Shown piece after piece: positions 32,828-47,072 of a stretch of 64,000 nt of DNA. The position numbers were made by a program, and so were the translations under genes. The notes beneath the pieces were generated by a model. That model was given only the letters and a program-made list of their open reading frames with translations, searched no databases and had not been told where the DNA came from. Source of the stretch: Nannobrachium achirus. Taxonomy: Eukaryota; Chordata; Actinopteri; Myctophiformes; Myctophidae. The stretch covers positions 24,670,658 to 24,734,657 of the forward strand of contig OY997653.1 in the NCBI GenBank assembly GCA_963921795.1, read 5' to 3'. Each line of letters begins with the position of its first letter. The first letter of the stretch is position 1.

Positions 32828-33765
32828 TAGTCAAGAAGGTAGAAGATTTAGGCAGATCTCTGTGTAAAATGTCCACAGAATAAATACATGGCTTTTGTTA
32901 AAAGTTCAATATTGCACTCTTCCTGACTGTTTGTTTAGACATAGCCTGATTTAGACAAAAGTGGGATTTATTGATTTATTGTTTACAAATCCCGTTTCCA
33001 AATAGCTATTGCAATAGCTGAAAATTGGCTCTGAAGTTCAAGAAGTTTGATAAATCTTCCTCCATTTCCAGGCCCCCTCAGCGACTGTGCATGCAGCATA
33101 TATAAGAATGTCACTGGCAAGCTACTTCTTGTTCTCCCCTCTGTGAGTACATTTAAAGGGCATATTATGAGTCTAAATGGTTTTCACATTGCCTCGTGCT
33201 ATGGTGCCTGCGGGAATATTTGCAAAAACAACTTCAGCTGTTCCACCAGATGAAGCCATCTGCTGCGGTGGGTATCCTCCCATGGCATGAAATAAGTTTC
33301 AATCATATGCCAAAAAAACACAGTGATGTGATTGACGCCGCAAGCCGTATGAGATGAATATTAATGCTTATGCAATATGTCAACAGTACAGAGACCGTAG
33401 CATTAGGAAGCCTAGCAGAGAAGAACTGTGATAGACGTTTGGTCTGCCATGAGAAGAATCAATTTATTTGTCCGTTACTCAAGACGGGTACAAGCAGCGA
33501 CATGTCGGTGGGGACATGTTCTGCAGAGACTGCTACACAGCAATGCAATATAACAAGTGGATGTAATAAAGTAAAGATACGGAGAGAAATTAATATATAA
33601 ATAAGTAGGCCTATGGAGGATAATAATTGTCCACTGCCACTGCTTGGCAGGCACACACACAAAAAGATAAAAATAAAATAATTGGTTAAGTAAATAATAA
33701 AGTTAAAAGTACAGGTACATCTAGAGTTCAGGCTGCTACGGAGCCCTCACACCTATACGTAGCAC

Positions 33766-35010
33766 CAGGGCCGGTTCTAGGGTTCAGGTGGCCCTAAGCA
33801 AGATTATTTTAGGTGGCCCCCCACTGACGGACGCGCGCACTTATTAACTGTCTTTGAATCGCCAAAACCAAAGTTATAAATAATAATGTCTTCTTCTATC
33901 TAGTAGAACATGTGGTGTCTGTTGTTAGCACTCAAGCATGTATCTACTAACTACACATAGGGTTGCCAACTCCCAGAGATTCAAATTAGGGATACATCCT
34001 ACATTTGGGGTTTTGAGGGGCGGTCAAAACCCCAGAAATGCATAGAAATCTGCATTTTGGCACAGATCAGACAGTTCTACCTATAACACACAATAAAGTT
34101 TACAATGGAGGTAAACATTATTAGATCATTCTCTCTGGTTAAAAGCTATTAAAACAGAAACATGTAGGCCTATGCTCTAATGAAAAACATTTCAAAACCA
34201 AGATATAACTATTATAATACATTATCTATTTCTAGACACTGTTTAATTTGTCCAAAAACATGAGTGTAATGTTATAACAAGAAAAAACAACAATTGATTT
34301 GAATCAGATTCATACAAAACATCACACACCTTCATCCTGTGTTCTTTTGGTCTCAAATTGCAACTTGTAGGCCTATTCAACTCTACAGTATGTGGCATAT
34401 TTTCAGTTCTGTTGTCTTGTGTGAGATCTAAATTGTATTGCGCATTAAAATAATAAGTAGCATTTGGATAGGGTAGGAGTGGGCAACTTAGATGATGGAG
34501 AGGGCCACTATATTTCACAATCACTCCAGAGGGCCACAATGCATATTGTAAAAAAATTGATCTACAAGCATTGCGGTGATCCATTATTTTCAAATTGTTT
34601 TAAATTGGAATCCTGTATTCTTTTTAGCTATTTTTTTTTAACTGGAATCCTGAAAAGTAACATTATTATTTAATTTCAAATACATTTATATGTTCGTATG
34701 TTAACCTTATGAAATGCAAATACATTGACAAAAAAGACTATAGCACTGGTCATTATGCTACTACTATAGACTGAAGTAATTAAAGTGGGTAACAGCTGAA
34801 ATCAATAATATATCAGTATTCCGATATTAACCTGTGGGACTTGGCCACATGTCGAGAGGGCCGCTTCACACTCACTCCACAATGCATATAGTGAAAAATA
34901 GCTGATCTACAAGCTCAAAACGCGTTGCAGTCTTCTCCCTGTGATGTGGCCCCCTTATGGTTGTGGCCCTAAGCGACCGCTTATGTTGCCTATGCCAGGA
35001 ACCGGCCCTG
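33766..35010. mobile_element. 1.2-kb hAT-type element with perfect 8-bp TSD (CGTAGCAC)
   Basis: Ends CAGGGCCGGTTCTAGG and CCAGGAACCGGCCCTG are inverted, and CGTAGCAC is at 33758-33765 and 35011-35018. It contains a second, older unit (from about 34470) with partial hairpin cores near 34555 and 34895. I recognise no transposase in it. Confidence 0.9.
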
Positions 35011-35018
35011 CGTAGCAC

Positions 35019-36774
35019 CGCCCAGGCCAACCGGTACCGGTATGAGTCATAGGGCTGTATTTTGATTGTCTTTATTCTAATTCGAGGTAATGCTTTTCAG
35101 AAGATGCAATTGACGTCATTAAGAGCTGGTACTTAAAGGAAAACTATATGCAAGCGTGTGTGTAAACAAAAACATTCCCCCCTCCCCCTCCCCTCTATGA
35201 CAGGCAGTTGTCTTTGATGCTTTCATTGATTAGAGAGATCACTAACGAGGACTTGACACTTTTATGGCCCAATCAATTACCTTAGAGCACAACCAACCCC
35301 TTTGAAGTTCAAAGGGAGCAATTAAGAGCTCTGGCTGAGCTCCCCCTGACAAATGTCCCTCCACTGTTTCTGTTGACATTTAATTACTGTCAACATAAAG
35401 GGTGGAACAGAACAGAAATACAGCCAGGGGATGTGTATTTCTGCAAGGAAACACCCCAGCACAATTACTGATGAAGGGAAATGAATGCTAAAAATGTATA
35501 TACATTATACATACAGTATATATACTGTATTTGTAATAGTCTTAAAGTTGCATATAATTCCTTTAAGACAACTGGATATCCAATCGACCCAACGGCAGGC
35601 ACCGCACCTCGAGTCCTCACCAATGCGCTCGCCGAGTGTGAAGTCGTCTAGCAGTCAAAACTGTGGCTCTGGACAACCCTATATGTGAGCGTATTGGGTT
35701 TGTTTATGGTTATGTCATAATGATGTGGCCGCCGGCCCTCCCAGTGGCCAATTTTAATATAAAAATAATAGGGTAGGAGATTAACTCCTCTACCTCCCAG
35801 TGGGACGTGCGTAGAGGACCTTCTTAGGCCCTTCGGGCATCCGTACTAGATGCCCGGTCCCGAACCACCTAGCTGACTCCTTTCCAAACGTAGGAGCAGC
35901 GGTTCTACTCAAAGCCTCTCTCAAGTGACTGAACTTCTCACCCTATCTCTAAGGGAGATTGACCAACAAGTGAAACACTTTACGACACTTTGTGAGCTTG
36001 TAGATCAGCATGTTTTGCCAAATGTTCGCCTATTATGACATTCCTAAAATAGAGATGCTAGGGTTCATGTGGTTAACAGCTTTGTCATGGTTAGCAATAG
36101 TCTCCAGAATTGTCTCTAGAATTGTCATTTATTATCTGAGATCGCAGACATCATTATGTCCGCTTTGAGCAATGTTTTGTGTGGCAGTGCAGTAAGTAGC
36201 ATCACTTCCCCTATTGTTTGTGTGTACTCCCCATTGTCTCCAAACTAACTTATGTTCATCGTCTAGGACCCTTGCCAGTGTAGTTGTTAAAGCTCTCTGA
36301 TCCCTCCATGTCCCTCCATGTAATCATTGCTTGTTTGTGTTCAGACTTGGCATGGATTGCAACCCCCCTCCCCCTGTACCCTTGGTTGCTTTCTCCTCTT
36401 TTATTGTGTCTGTGCTACATGTATATGCTATATATATATATATAATCAGAAATAGCAGGATTAATTACAACTAGGATTAATTGGACACGAAAAAAAGGCA
36501 GTTTCTGTTATCATTATCAGACATTCAGTGTGAGAACACGACTAACTAATTATTCTCATTTTAATTATGGCTCAAGTAAGGCTCTTTTTTTTACAGCAAA
36601 CATTCAGCAAAAATACGAACAATTTGATCATCATACATTGACTTTGTCTCAATCACAAACAATTCATATTATATACAGTATATGGTCATATGGTCATATT
36701 ATATACAGTTTATGGTCATATGGTCAAATAAACAGTGAACTTTGAGTTGAAGCATCTGAAGAGAAAGCGCTATT
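35019..36774. other. no gene seen; dispersed-repeat piece at 35790-35960
   Basis: 35790-35960 (GGCATCCGTACTAGATGCCC, GGAGCAGCGGTTCTACTC, CACCCTATCTCTAAGGGAG) matches from memory a sequence met repeatedly in fish genomes, class uncertain. A hairpin half-arm is at about 35990. The rest is unassigned. Confidence 0.4.
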
Positions 36775-36955
36775 CAGTGGATCCGTCCAATTTTCCATAT
36801 TCCATCCTGATTGGCCAAGATTGGCCTCCAAACTTTGCAGGATTGGTCCGTTTTGAACAAAATGCCTTAAGTCATGAACGGTGAACGCAGCAGCTTTCCG
36901 AGAAACTTTGCACGCACATCACTAGATCAAGGAACAAATGCCACCCTTTTCACAT

Positions 36956-37115
36956 TGGAAAAGAAGAAAAGGTCTGCACACTGTCTAGATGCTCCCCAAA
37001 CCAATTTATTGTAGTCAGAGGAATAAACGGAATAAAAAAAATGTTTTATTCCGCTGACTACAATAAATTGATTTGTGGAGCATCTAGACAGTGTGCGGAC
37101 CTTTTCTTCTTTTCT
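36956..37115. repeat. 160-bp palindrome
   Basis: GGTCTGCACACTGTCTAGAT on the left and ATCTAGACAGTGTGCGGACC on the right, each extended by TTTATTGTAGTCAG and its inverse. The centre is a run of A near 37040. It abuts the repeat unit ending CACCCTTTTCACATTGG. Confidence 0.8.
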
Positions 37116-37214
37116 ACTGTTTGGTCCAGCACCCGTCGCAGTCTTTTTGGATGTGCATGTATCCACCGACAGCGATAGACCCTTTTCACATTGGCCTGTT
37201 AGAGCGTCACCATC

Positions 37215-37363
<149 letters not shown>

Positions 37364-37584
37364 TTATGGGAGCAACAAAGGTGAATACCTATACAGAACA
37401 ATACAGAACAGTATTACAGGCCATTTTAACCCATTTTTGCGGGGGCGCTGCCCACACGTTTGGCTGTGTTGCTCCTTCCACGAATGCCCTATGCATACAA
37501 GCTGTACCCTGTTATAAAGGTGACTAATCAAAGATAAAAATTATATAAAACATAATACCAATTGGTATCATTAAAGGAGAAATA

Positions 37585-37880
37585 TAATGGCAGAAGGAGC
37601 GAATACACTTCCCGGCACCGGCGTCTGCCGGCGGCGTCGCCGGACTTGCCGACAACAGCCGGGGCAATGATTCCTATGCTGCGGCAATTGATTCCTAGCC
37701 GTGGCACAGCCGGACAGACCGTCAATGTGCGGCAATGGAACTGCGTCTGCCGCTGCTGCGTCTGGATTAGGTATAATTGCCGAGGCATAGGAATCATTAC
37801 CGCGGCTATTGTCGGCAGGTCCGGCGACGTCGTGGCACGTGCCGCTGCCGGAAAATGCATTCGCTGTCCTTCTATAATGG
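37585..37880. mobile_element. GC-rich fold-back element
   Basis: Inverted arms share AAGGAGCGAAT (AAGGACAGCGAAT), GTCGCCGGAC, TTGCCGACAA and AATGATTCCTATGC. It is strongly CCGG/GCGG-rich in an AT-rich setting. No coding meaning is seen on either strand. Confidence 0.75.
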
Positions 37881-38842
37881 ACCCAAGTTAAGTTTCTTAA
37901 CTTTTTCTGCGTAGTTTAGGGAACGAGATAAGCGATTGATATGCCTGTGTCTAATGCTCAATTTATTATGCACTTTTGTGCTTAATAAATCCTCCTCTCC
38001 TCTCTTCTTTTGTCCAAATTATGAATTTCACCCACAGTTCTTGTAATGTGATGTTATAATAAATATTGATTCTGATTCAGTGGAACGGAAGACATAAACC
38101 ATGCATAACTATGGTAATCGTTAGTTATTGATATCAGAGCTTAAACATGCTGATATTTAGTCAAAGATTATTTTTTAGACATTTCTGTTTACACTGCCAG
38201 TATCACATAGTGGAGGATTGGGCGAGCGGATATAAACCAATGCCATCACAATGTTTTGCATCTAGAAGCAAGACAAATGCATCTGCTGGATCCATGAGCT
38301 GTAATTTTGCAGTTTAAACCGACAATATGTCCAATCATTGTGGTGTCCAGGGCATGAAACTATTCATTTGTAACTGGCCACGTTCACAGTCGCAATCAGC
38401 CACCATTGTACCAGCCAAATGGATAGACATTTTCATAGAAAATAGTGTTGTTTGCCTGCCAATGTGTCTGGCAAGCAGCAAGTGAGCGGACAAGTAGAGC
38501 CCTCACCACCAATATTATTTTGGCTGGTGCTAATCTTCCTCCCTATTAAATATTCCCCCAGCAATAATGTGGACATAATCAAAAAGTCCTCCACTGGTTT
38601 CCTGGTTTCCACGAGGCAAATATTTTCAGCAACACTTCAACAATCATTGGTTGTTGTTAGTATGTTTCAACATTTAATTGTGAAAGGTTGATAACCGTTG
38701 TAACCGTCTGTTTGTCTGCCTATAATCTCTCAAGAACAGATGGAACAAAACAGAGAAGGCTCTGTTTTTCCCCCTTTCTTTGACGATGGCTAGCCAGATT
38801 GGTCTGCCTCTCTCTGCCTATGTCCCTTTTATGCCCATACAG

Positions 38843-38984
38843 CAGGGTTCCCCAATAGGCGGCCCGCGGGTCATTTGCGGCCCGCGGGGGAGTACTGTCT
38901 CATCGCCCCCTGCAATGTTGTGGCCCTCGGCTTGGTACCCTAGACATAATTCAGCCCTTGGGGAAAACTAATTGGGGAACCCTG
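38843..38984. mobile_element. 142-bp hAT-type MITE with perfect TSD (CCATACAG)
   Basis: Ends CAGGGTTCCCCAATAGG and AATTGGGGAACCCTG; CCATACAG is at 38835-38842 and 38985-38992. The interior contains GCGGCCCGCGGG and GGCCCTCGG. It is one of the cleanest insertions in the window. Confidence 0.92.
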
Positions 38985-39169
38985 CCATACAGTATATGAA
39001 GATCTCTATACTGTCTGTCCTTCTCCCCTTTGTGCGTATAGTTTATACAGTATGGAGATCCCTGATGTTGATTGAATAGGCTACTTTAATAAAAAGTAAC
39101 AGTGCAGGTAGTACAGTCAAAGGTGTGCTAAAAGGGGGCTCGTTTCCACTGATATTATGTTTTCACCCC

Positions 39170-39850
39170 AGTCTGTCCGTACACTACTCCTACAGATTTT
39201 GTCCACAAATCATGTAAATCGCTAGACAGCATCTCTACAGTCACTCATGTGATCAACATGGATCTGTCCAATTTTCCAATTTCCATCCTGATTGCCTACA
39301 ATTGGCTTCCAAAGGTTGCTCCGTTTTGAATAAAAAATGCCTCAAATCATGAACACAGTGTGCAATCTTGGTGAAATTGGGCACACACAGTCCCACTATA
39401 GGCAGAGGAAGAAATGCCACTTCAAATTTCTCAAATCAGCCTCTGTTTTACCTTTAACTCCACCGATTAGTGGAAAACCTTGTATGCGCACTCCCTAGAG
39501 GCTAAGGAAAAACCTTTGCCCTGCATTTTTCACATTTGCCTTTTATAGCGCCACAAGGAGGCCAACTTATGTAAAACACATTCTTTGCCATTACTCCATC
39601 AGATTTTCTCCTACAATCACGCAAATCAGTATACAGTATCTCTAAACGCCTAGTCATGTGGTCAAGACCGATCTGTCCGATATTTCATATTCCATCCTAA
39701 TTGGCTAATATTGGCCTCAGCATTGCTCCGTTTTTGAACAAAATGCCTCAAATCATGAACGCAGCTTACGATTACCGTGTCATTTTCCACAAATATTCCC
39801 ATTAGGTCAAGGTACAAATGCCACCCTTTTCACATTGGCCTATAGTGCCC
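39170..39850 (+). repeat. tandem pair, period about 410 bp
   Basis: Two diverged units share CAGATTTT, CTACA, CATATTCCATCC and TGATTGGC-like segments, then AACAAAATGCCTCAAATC, ATGAACGCAG and CACCCTTTTCACATTGG. A third part-copy is at 36775-36955. No coding potential. Confidence 0.7.
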
Positions 39851-40465
39851 CGAACGCCTGACCTGTGCTCAGAAGAGCACTGCTTCTAGTTGTGTATGAA
39901 TCTAAATCAATAGCAATTCCATATGAATCCTAATTAATCACAATAAATAACGTATCCACACGTACAGTATTGCTAGTACTATTGTTGCCTTTTCTCCTTT
40001 ATTGTCTTTTTTTATATGCAGCCCTTTACTATCTCTGCAAGCGACAAGTTACTACTGTCAGGATGACTCACTGCACTGCATATTAATGGTTTGAAATGTG
40101 TTTGTGACAATTATGTATATTCTTCGAGTGAATTTGCTTTTTAGCTTTGCTTGCTTTCTGAACATCGCGTAACCTTGACCTCAACCCCAATACCATCCGG
40201 TCCTGCAGTACCTTTGACTATAGGAGCCATCAAACAGAATAGAAGATGCCTGCCTTATTAAATGTTTTAGTGTCCTCTCATCCACAAACCGGCTTCAGAG
40301 GGATGGCGTTATTATGAGGAAGCTCCAGAGATAGTACAGTACAGGGGATTACATACCGTTTTATTGGGAATCGTAAAAAAGTCTATTTGTATGACAACAA
40401 ATGCTGCAATTAACTGTGCTAGCCTGTATGCATGTATCTGTTCACAAGCATGCACACGCACGCAC

Positions 40466-41436
40466 TGTAGCGGATTGCCCTTTAAGTTTTCAGTTTTTGG
40501 GGTGCCAGCCGGCTTCTCATCCGACAATTTTTAAATAGTAGTGTACACTTAAAGTTTGCAGCAACCCACCACATGGATTACATGAAATTAGTACCATGAA
40601 CCCATAAATCGTATTTTTTACAAAATACCACACACCAAAATGTACCAATGACCTTGTATGCACAACAATAATGACAACATAGACCCAACACAATAATAGC
40701 AACAGTTTGGAAGGACAACACTCAGAGTCTTGGTTTCAACAAGAAAAAACACCTTTCGCAGGATTTATTAAACAAAAAATAGTTCAGTTCAGTTTGCTTT
40801 CACGCAGTTCAGTTTGTTCTCATTCAACTCAGTTTGTTTCCAAAATAAAGAATAAGGACCAACAAAGAAAATAAAGAAATGGGACGCTCAACCAAACTCC
40901 CCCCACTCAGCTGTTTGCGCTCCTTTAGCTCACGCTTCCTCTTCAAAAGACTGTCGCTCACTGCAGTGTTAAACCGTACAGTACCTCGGTGCCGTGGCGA
41001 AGGTTAAGGCGAATACACCTGGATTAATGGCCGGGTTCTGTATTCACCGTCCTCCACCGACGTCCTCATACTGCGGGTAGCCTCCGGTCCAAACGCTCCA
41101 AACGATCCTGATGATGTTGCTCCGCTAAACACCTCGCCGACGCAGACTTTTACTCGCGGTCAAACTAAGGCACGGATGCTATTATTATCTCCCCGTGTTG
41201 AGGAAGGATCGCCATGTAGGCTGTATAACAAACAGACGGACACCGCCGCTTCTGTCATTGTTCGCGAGACACAGAGCACCAGAGCGGTGAGTGATTTCCT
41301 CATTTCAAGATGATGCGCGTTGCAGCGCTGCGGAGATGAAAGGGAGGCGATTGGCTGACTGGAGTTGTGAATGGGAGTAACGTTTTGTGAATGAAGTGAC
41401 GGGAGAATTGCGTTGCGTTAGGGGCGGACCGTCACA
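40466..41436 (-). repeat. 3' LTR of the Ty3/gypsy element (left copy)
   Basis: 971 bases starting TGTAGCGGATTG and ending ACCGTCACA on the plus strand. It matches the right LTR over its full length without gaps. The polypurine tract of the element (a G run on the minus strand) abuts it at about 41437-41449. Confidence 0.95.
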
Positions 41437-41498
41437 CTCCCCCCCCCTTAGAAAAACTGCACGTATGCAGGAAAACGTCTTTGTTTTATTTCTTCTTC

Positions 41499-44250
41499 TT
41501 AACCACTCTCAGACAAGGGGCTGGAGAATCCCAGGAACTCTTCCTCGTCACTCTCTTCATTGAAGATATCCAACACACGTTGGCGTTCAAGCTTTTCCAA
41601 CTCCTGTGCTGAGGGGTAACAAGGCTTAAGCCTGGAGACATGGACTACTTTCCGATCCTCACCCGTGTCCTCCAAGACGACGTCAACGTTAACTGGCCCC
41701 ACCTGGGAGATCACCCTATAAGGTCCAAGCCATTTGGGTGCCAGCTTTGCAGTGAATGACTTCTCTGCCTTAGAGTACGGATGAGATCTTAGCCAAATTC
41801 GGTCGTTGTCTTTCACCATCAGGTCTCGACGTTTTTTGTCGTAGTTTCGTTTCTGACGAATGCGTCCTTTCTGTACATTTTCCTGTACAAAGACCTGGAG
41901 CTCCTTCAGTTCGGTCACATTCTTGTAGGCCGGACACTCTGGAGAAGGACTCCAGGGTTGCAGCATCACATCCAGAGGACTTTTGAGGGTCCTGCCCAGA
42001 TTCAATTCAGCCGGAGTGACACCGGTGGTTTCGTGAACAGACGAATTCAGGGCAAAACGGAAATTAGAAAGGTGCTTGTCCCACTGTTTATGGTTGTTAT
42101 CGACGTAGGATGCAATCATGGGTTTAAGGTTCCTGTTGACCCTTTCTGTGAGATTGGTTTGGGGATGATATGCTGTTGTCATCTTCTGCCGCAGGTTCCA
42201 TTTGGCACAGGTTTCCTTGAAAACTGCAGAGATGAACTGTGATCCCTGGTCAGAAATGATATAACGAGGGACTCCCCACCTTGTGAGGATTTCTTCAGTG
42301 AGAACTTTAGACACCGTTTCCGCTGTGGCTTTTCTCAGTGGGTATAGCTCCACCCAGCGTGTGAAATAGTCCACGAAGACTACAAGGTACACGTTGCCTT
42401 TAGAACTCCGCGGAAACGGGCCCATGAAATCCACTCCAATCATCTCCCATGGACTCTCAACCACAGTCTGCTGTAGCTTCCCTGCTACCTTGCGACTTTC
42501 TGGTTTGAACTTTTGACAGGTCTCACAGTTCTGCACATAGGTTTTTACCTCCAAACTCAATCCTGGCCAGTACAACAACGAATGCATCCTCTTGTAAGTC
42601 TTGTACCTTCCCAAATGACCTGAGATGGTATCATCATGGAACATCTGAAGGAGAGGCTTCCGGAGACAGACAGGTATGTAGACCTGATAGAGGGTTTTAT
42701 GGGGAAGCTGCACAACACGGTAGACTTTATCCTCCAGGATGGTGAACTTGATGGATTCAGTCACAGTGAGCTCCCCCTCCCCCATGATTGACTCATAGAT
42801 CTTCTGTATCTCCGGGTCCTCTTGTTGAGCTTTCCAAATCTCCTCATCAGATATGGGAAGTTCCTTGATAGGTTCTCCCTTCACAGACATCATGGTGGCA
42901 AATGCGGTGGGCTCATCACCAGAGGTGTCACTGGGTGCTCTGGACAGAGCATCGGGAACGGTGTTATACTTTCCCTTACGATACTCAACGTTAAAGGTGA
43001 ATTCCTGAAGACGAAGGACCCATCGAGTGAGGCGTGTACTGGGCTTCTGTGCTTTAAACATCCAGACCAAGGAGGAGTGATCGGTCACTACAGTGAAGGC
43101 TCGACATTCCAGATAGTACCGCCATTTCTCCAATGCCCATACCACAGCTAGACACTCCTTTTCGGTGGCAGAGTAGTTCCTTTCGGCCTTATTCAGGCTT
43201 CTGCTCCCATAAGCCAATACCTCTTCAGAGCCTAAGCCAGTTTGTTGGACTAGCACGGCCCCGAGACCAACATCACTGGCATCCGTATACACCACAAAGG
43301 GCAGGTTGAAGTTAGGATGTCCCAGGATGGGTGGAGAAACCAGGTGTTTCTTCAGGGTTTCAAAGGAACGTTGGCATTCCGGGGTCCACCTGAATTTGAC
43401 TCCTTTCCGTTTAAGGTTGTTCAATGGGTCTGCAACCTCAGAGAAGTTCGGTACAAAACGGTGGTACCACCCAGACATCCCTAGAAATCGTTGTACGGCT
43501 TTCAGGTTTGTCGGCACTGGGAAGTCCTCCACAGCCTTCACCTTCTCAGAGTCCACTTGAATTCCAGCTGCTGAGACCATGTGGCCTAAGAACCGCAGCG
43601 ATGTCTGGAAGAACTTGCTCTTCTTCATGTTCACTGTGAGGTTGGCAGATCTTAGTGTATCCAGAACAGCCTGGATATCCAAGTAATGCTGTTCACAGGA
43701 AGCAGAGTAAATGATGATGTCGTCTAAATAGACGAAACAGATGCTTCCCCGGAGCTCTCCCAAAGTCATCTCCATTAGCCGTTGGAATGTCGCTGGAGCA
43801 TTCTTGAGTCCAAACGGCATGACTTTGAACTGGAAGAGTCCAAGGGGAGAAGCAAAAGCAGTCTTGTCAATACTGTCCTGGTCCATCCTGCATTGCCAGT
43901 AGCCATTATTCAAGTCGATACTTGAGAAGATCACTGAGCCAGCTAGGGAGTCCAGGATTTCTTGAATGGTAGGTAATGGATAAGCGTCAGTGTAGGTTAC
44001 GGCATTGAGTTTGATGTAGTTCACACAGAACCTTGGTTTTCTGTCTTTCCTAGGGATGAGAACTACTGGGAAGACCATGCTGAGGACGATGGCTCAATGA
44101 TATCCATCTCCAACATCTCCTCAATAAGCTCCTTCATCACCTGAAGTTTAGCTGGGGACAGTCGATAGGGTCTCTGCTTTATTGGCACACCTTGTGTGAC
44201 AAGGATTTTGTGTGTGAGAACACCAGTAGAGCCCAAGCGAGAAGTACACA
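41499..44250 (-). mobile_element. RT-RNase H-integrase part of the Ty3/gypsy element
   Basis: Rounded limits. Reverse transcriptase is shown by the YLDDIIIYS box, RNase H by VVYTDASDVGLGAVL, the integrase zinc region by HLGRYKTYKRMH...CETCQ, and the integrase core by IGVDFMGPFP and ISDQGSQF. The tail LGPYRVISQVGPVNVDVV lacks a clear chromodomain. Domain order RT-RH-IN is the Ty3/gypsy order. Confidence 0.93.
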
Positions 44251-44449
44251 CATCAGCATTCTCCTGTAGCTGATCAAATAGACAGCTCTTTCCTGCTGCC
44301 TCTAGTTGGGCTCCTTCCATGACCTTCCGTAAGAGCTCTGCATCCAGGATAGCCTCAGGAGAGGTAACTGAAGCTCTAGGGTTGGTAGCAGAGAAGAAGC
44401 AGAGTTGTCCCTTCCAACTCCATCCAGCAGGATTGCCTATGTCTCTCTC

Positions 44450-46792
44450 AAAGGAGTACTTACTGTCGTTGTTGGAATTGAACCAGTACAGATTTTGTCC
44501 CATGTCCATCTGCAAGCCAATGATGCACATGAAGTCCAAACCCAAGACAACAGGGCAAGCTAAGGCTTCTGAGGATAACACCACCACAGGTAAGGTACAA
44601 GTTTGACCCTGTAAGGTGAGTGCCAACTCCTGCCATCCTAGTGGCCATCTCCCTCCGCCATCTGCCAAGTAGAGGGGATTTCCTGACCACGGAATCAGAG
44701 TCGCATCTTGAGGCTTGACAGCACGCCACATTTCTTCATTCAGAAGGGTGTAAGACGACCCTGTGTCCATCATAGCTTTCCTTTTTTCCAGACCGATGGT
44801 CAACGTCACAAACAACTGTTGTGGATAAGGCCTGGCAGACGAGAAAGGAGAAGTTGATAATCCTGGCTGCAGGTGAGACATAGCACTCAAAGTAGTGTTC
44901 TCTGTAGATCTTGGCTGATGTTGTTGCTGGTTGTAATTAGCAGATTTATTGTCCTTAGGTTTGTATTGAGGACAGGAGTAGGGTGGATGGGTGCCCTTAC
45001 ACCGCCAACAGAATGGTGCCTTGGGTGCTGCTTGCTGATTGGATTTTGCTGCTGCTGGTTGGGAAGATAGTTTCTGAGACCCCGGACGAGGCTGGCTAAC
45101 CGTCTGGGCTGGATTTGTGGTGGCAGTGTACCTCTGCTGCTGTTGTTGTTTTCCCCAATCCTTTTCCAGCTGCTGTCCCAGCCTAACCAGCTCATCAACC
45201 GTGGACACCCTGCTGCTCCTCAGCTGACCAGCCAACTGAGGGTGTATGTTCTTCAGGAGGAGTTGTATTATCTTCGCTTCGGTGATGTCTGATTTCCAGC
45301 GGTGACAGAGTGATCGATATCGATAAGCAAAATCTCTTATGCTTTCCTCCTCTCCTTGTACCTGAGTCTTTATCCTTTCCTCCAGCTCATCCATGTAGTC
45401 TTCCGACAGGAAGGCGAAAAGGAACTTGGTCTCAAATTCTTTCCACGTTTGTGTTTCTAGTCTCATGACGTCCCACCAGTCCCTTGCCGTTCCATGTAGG
45501 ACACTCCTCATAGCAGCTAGAATCTCCTCCTCTGACAGTGGGTTCAGAGAGAGATAGTCCTGGCATCGTTCCAGATATAATAGAGGATCATTGCCATCCT
45601 CCATCCTCCCAAAGCATGGGAACTGCAACTTTATGGGACTTTTCCCCATGAACCGTCCCCTTACTTCCGAGGACTCCACTTGTGAGGATATTTGATCCGG
45701 CAAACCACCAATGATCATGGTGGATTGTAGTTGAGGGCGTGTCTGTCCCATAGGTGGTAGCATGGGGGACTGGTCCATCTGGACAGTCTGTACTGCAGTA
45801 GTTGAAAGGGTTGGGCTTAGGGGGAGGGTATTTTGTTTTACAAACGTCAACTCTTCCACCACACACTTTAACTCCTGGCTGCATGCCATTGTCTCATCCT
45901 GCAACTGAGTCATTGTTACAGCCATGGGGGTCATAACCTCCTGTAGGTCCTTCAGGACATCAATATGTAGCTTATTCATTCTCCATTTTAAGGTGTCCTT
46001 TATCTGAACCCTGAGGTACTCAATGTTTTTGTCCAACAAGTCTTTCATGACTTGACCACCACACTCTGGCTTATTTTCAATGGCCTGTTTGATGCCCCTC
46101 AGTGTTTGAGCCTGAGTCAAACCTGTCCTTTTATTAAATTGCTGTTCAGAATGCAACTCCCTCATTTTCAAGGTCAGGTTAACCATTGAGCGTTCCAGAG
46201 TTTGCACGCTATGCATTATTTGCATCAGTAGATTGTGGTCCGGTGAGCCTGTCTCATCCAGTGTCTCTGTGTTCTCCCAGAGATCCATGTCATCCATGTT
46301 TGTTTGCATTGAATAACCCAGACCTCTCCTGTAACTCTGATCCTCCATAGGGGGCTCTGTATGGCCAGAGGCTGATGCACCATCCAGTAGGTCCTCCTGA
46401 CTGCCTGCAGGGGGCACTGGTTGCACAATAGGAAGTGATTCCACCTGTACAACAGGGGGCACCAGTGATGCAGAAGGAGGTGGTTCAATGTGTACCACAG
46501 GGGACACCACTGGTACAGCAGAAGGTGGTTCAATTTGTACAACACTTTGGTCATCAACAGGGGGCGCCGGTTGTGCCAGGGGAATTGATCCCTGACTGTC
46601 AACAGGGGGCGACGGTGGCGACGATGGTGGTGTCGAGGGGGCTGAAACGCTCTGACCGTCAACAGGAAGCGCCTGTTGTGTGGGGTTTGACAAATCCTCT
46701 TGAAAGACTACTTGTCTGCCTGTAGGCACCTGTAGCACAGTGTCTGTAACAGACGTCCTCAAACGCCGCAAGCGCCCAATGAAATCCGCCAT
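44450..46792 (-). mobile_element. gag-protease part of the Ty3/gypsy element
   Basis: Rounded limits. The part begins MADFIGRLRRLR, passes a Pro/Val-rich stretch, a capsid-like retrotransposon gag domain (ARDWWDVMRLE, SEDYMDELEE), a zinc knuckle CWRCKGTHPPYSC, and the aspartic protease motif MMDTGSSYTLL. In the family these make the virus-like particle and process the polyprotein. Confidence 0.9.
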
Positions 46793-47072
46793 TTTGTTTG
46801 ATAAAAATGACTGAAATGAGGGTATAGAGGTTTTTTGATTGTTTTTTGGTTTGTTGGTTGTTTTTGCGAGGGAAAGAAAATAAATTTGTTTTGCGTCCAG
46901 TTGTCCTTTAATGTGTCTTATTTCCACTTTCAGTTGTCCTTTAATGCGTTATTTGTGGTCCTTGTTGTGTGATTTTGACTTTTTCCAGGGTTGTGATGTC
47001 CGTTTATTTTATCTCTCCACAATAGAGACTGGTGTGCTTGAAATTCCTTTTAAATCTGGGGTGCCATTTTTC

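Noticed and set aside
35790-35960. Possible rRNA-like piece
   Set aside because: It recalls a common fish dispersed repeat, not 18S or 28S; no rRNA helices recognised.
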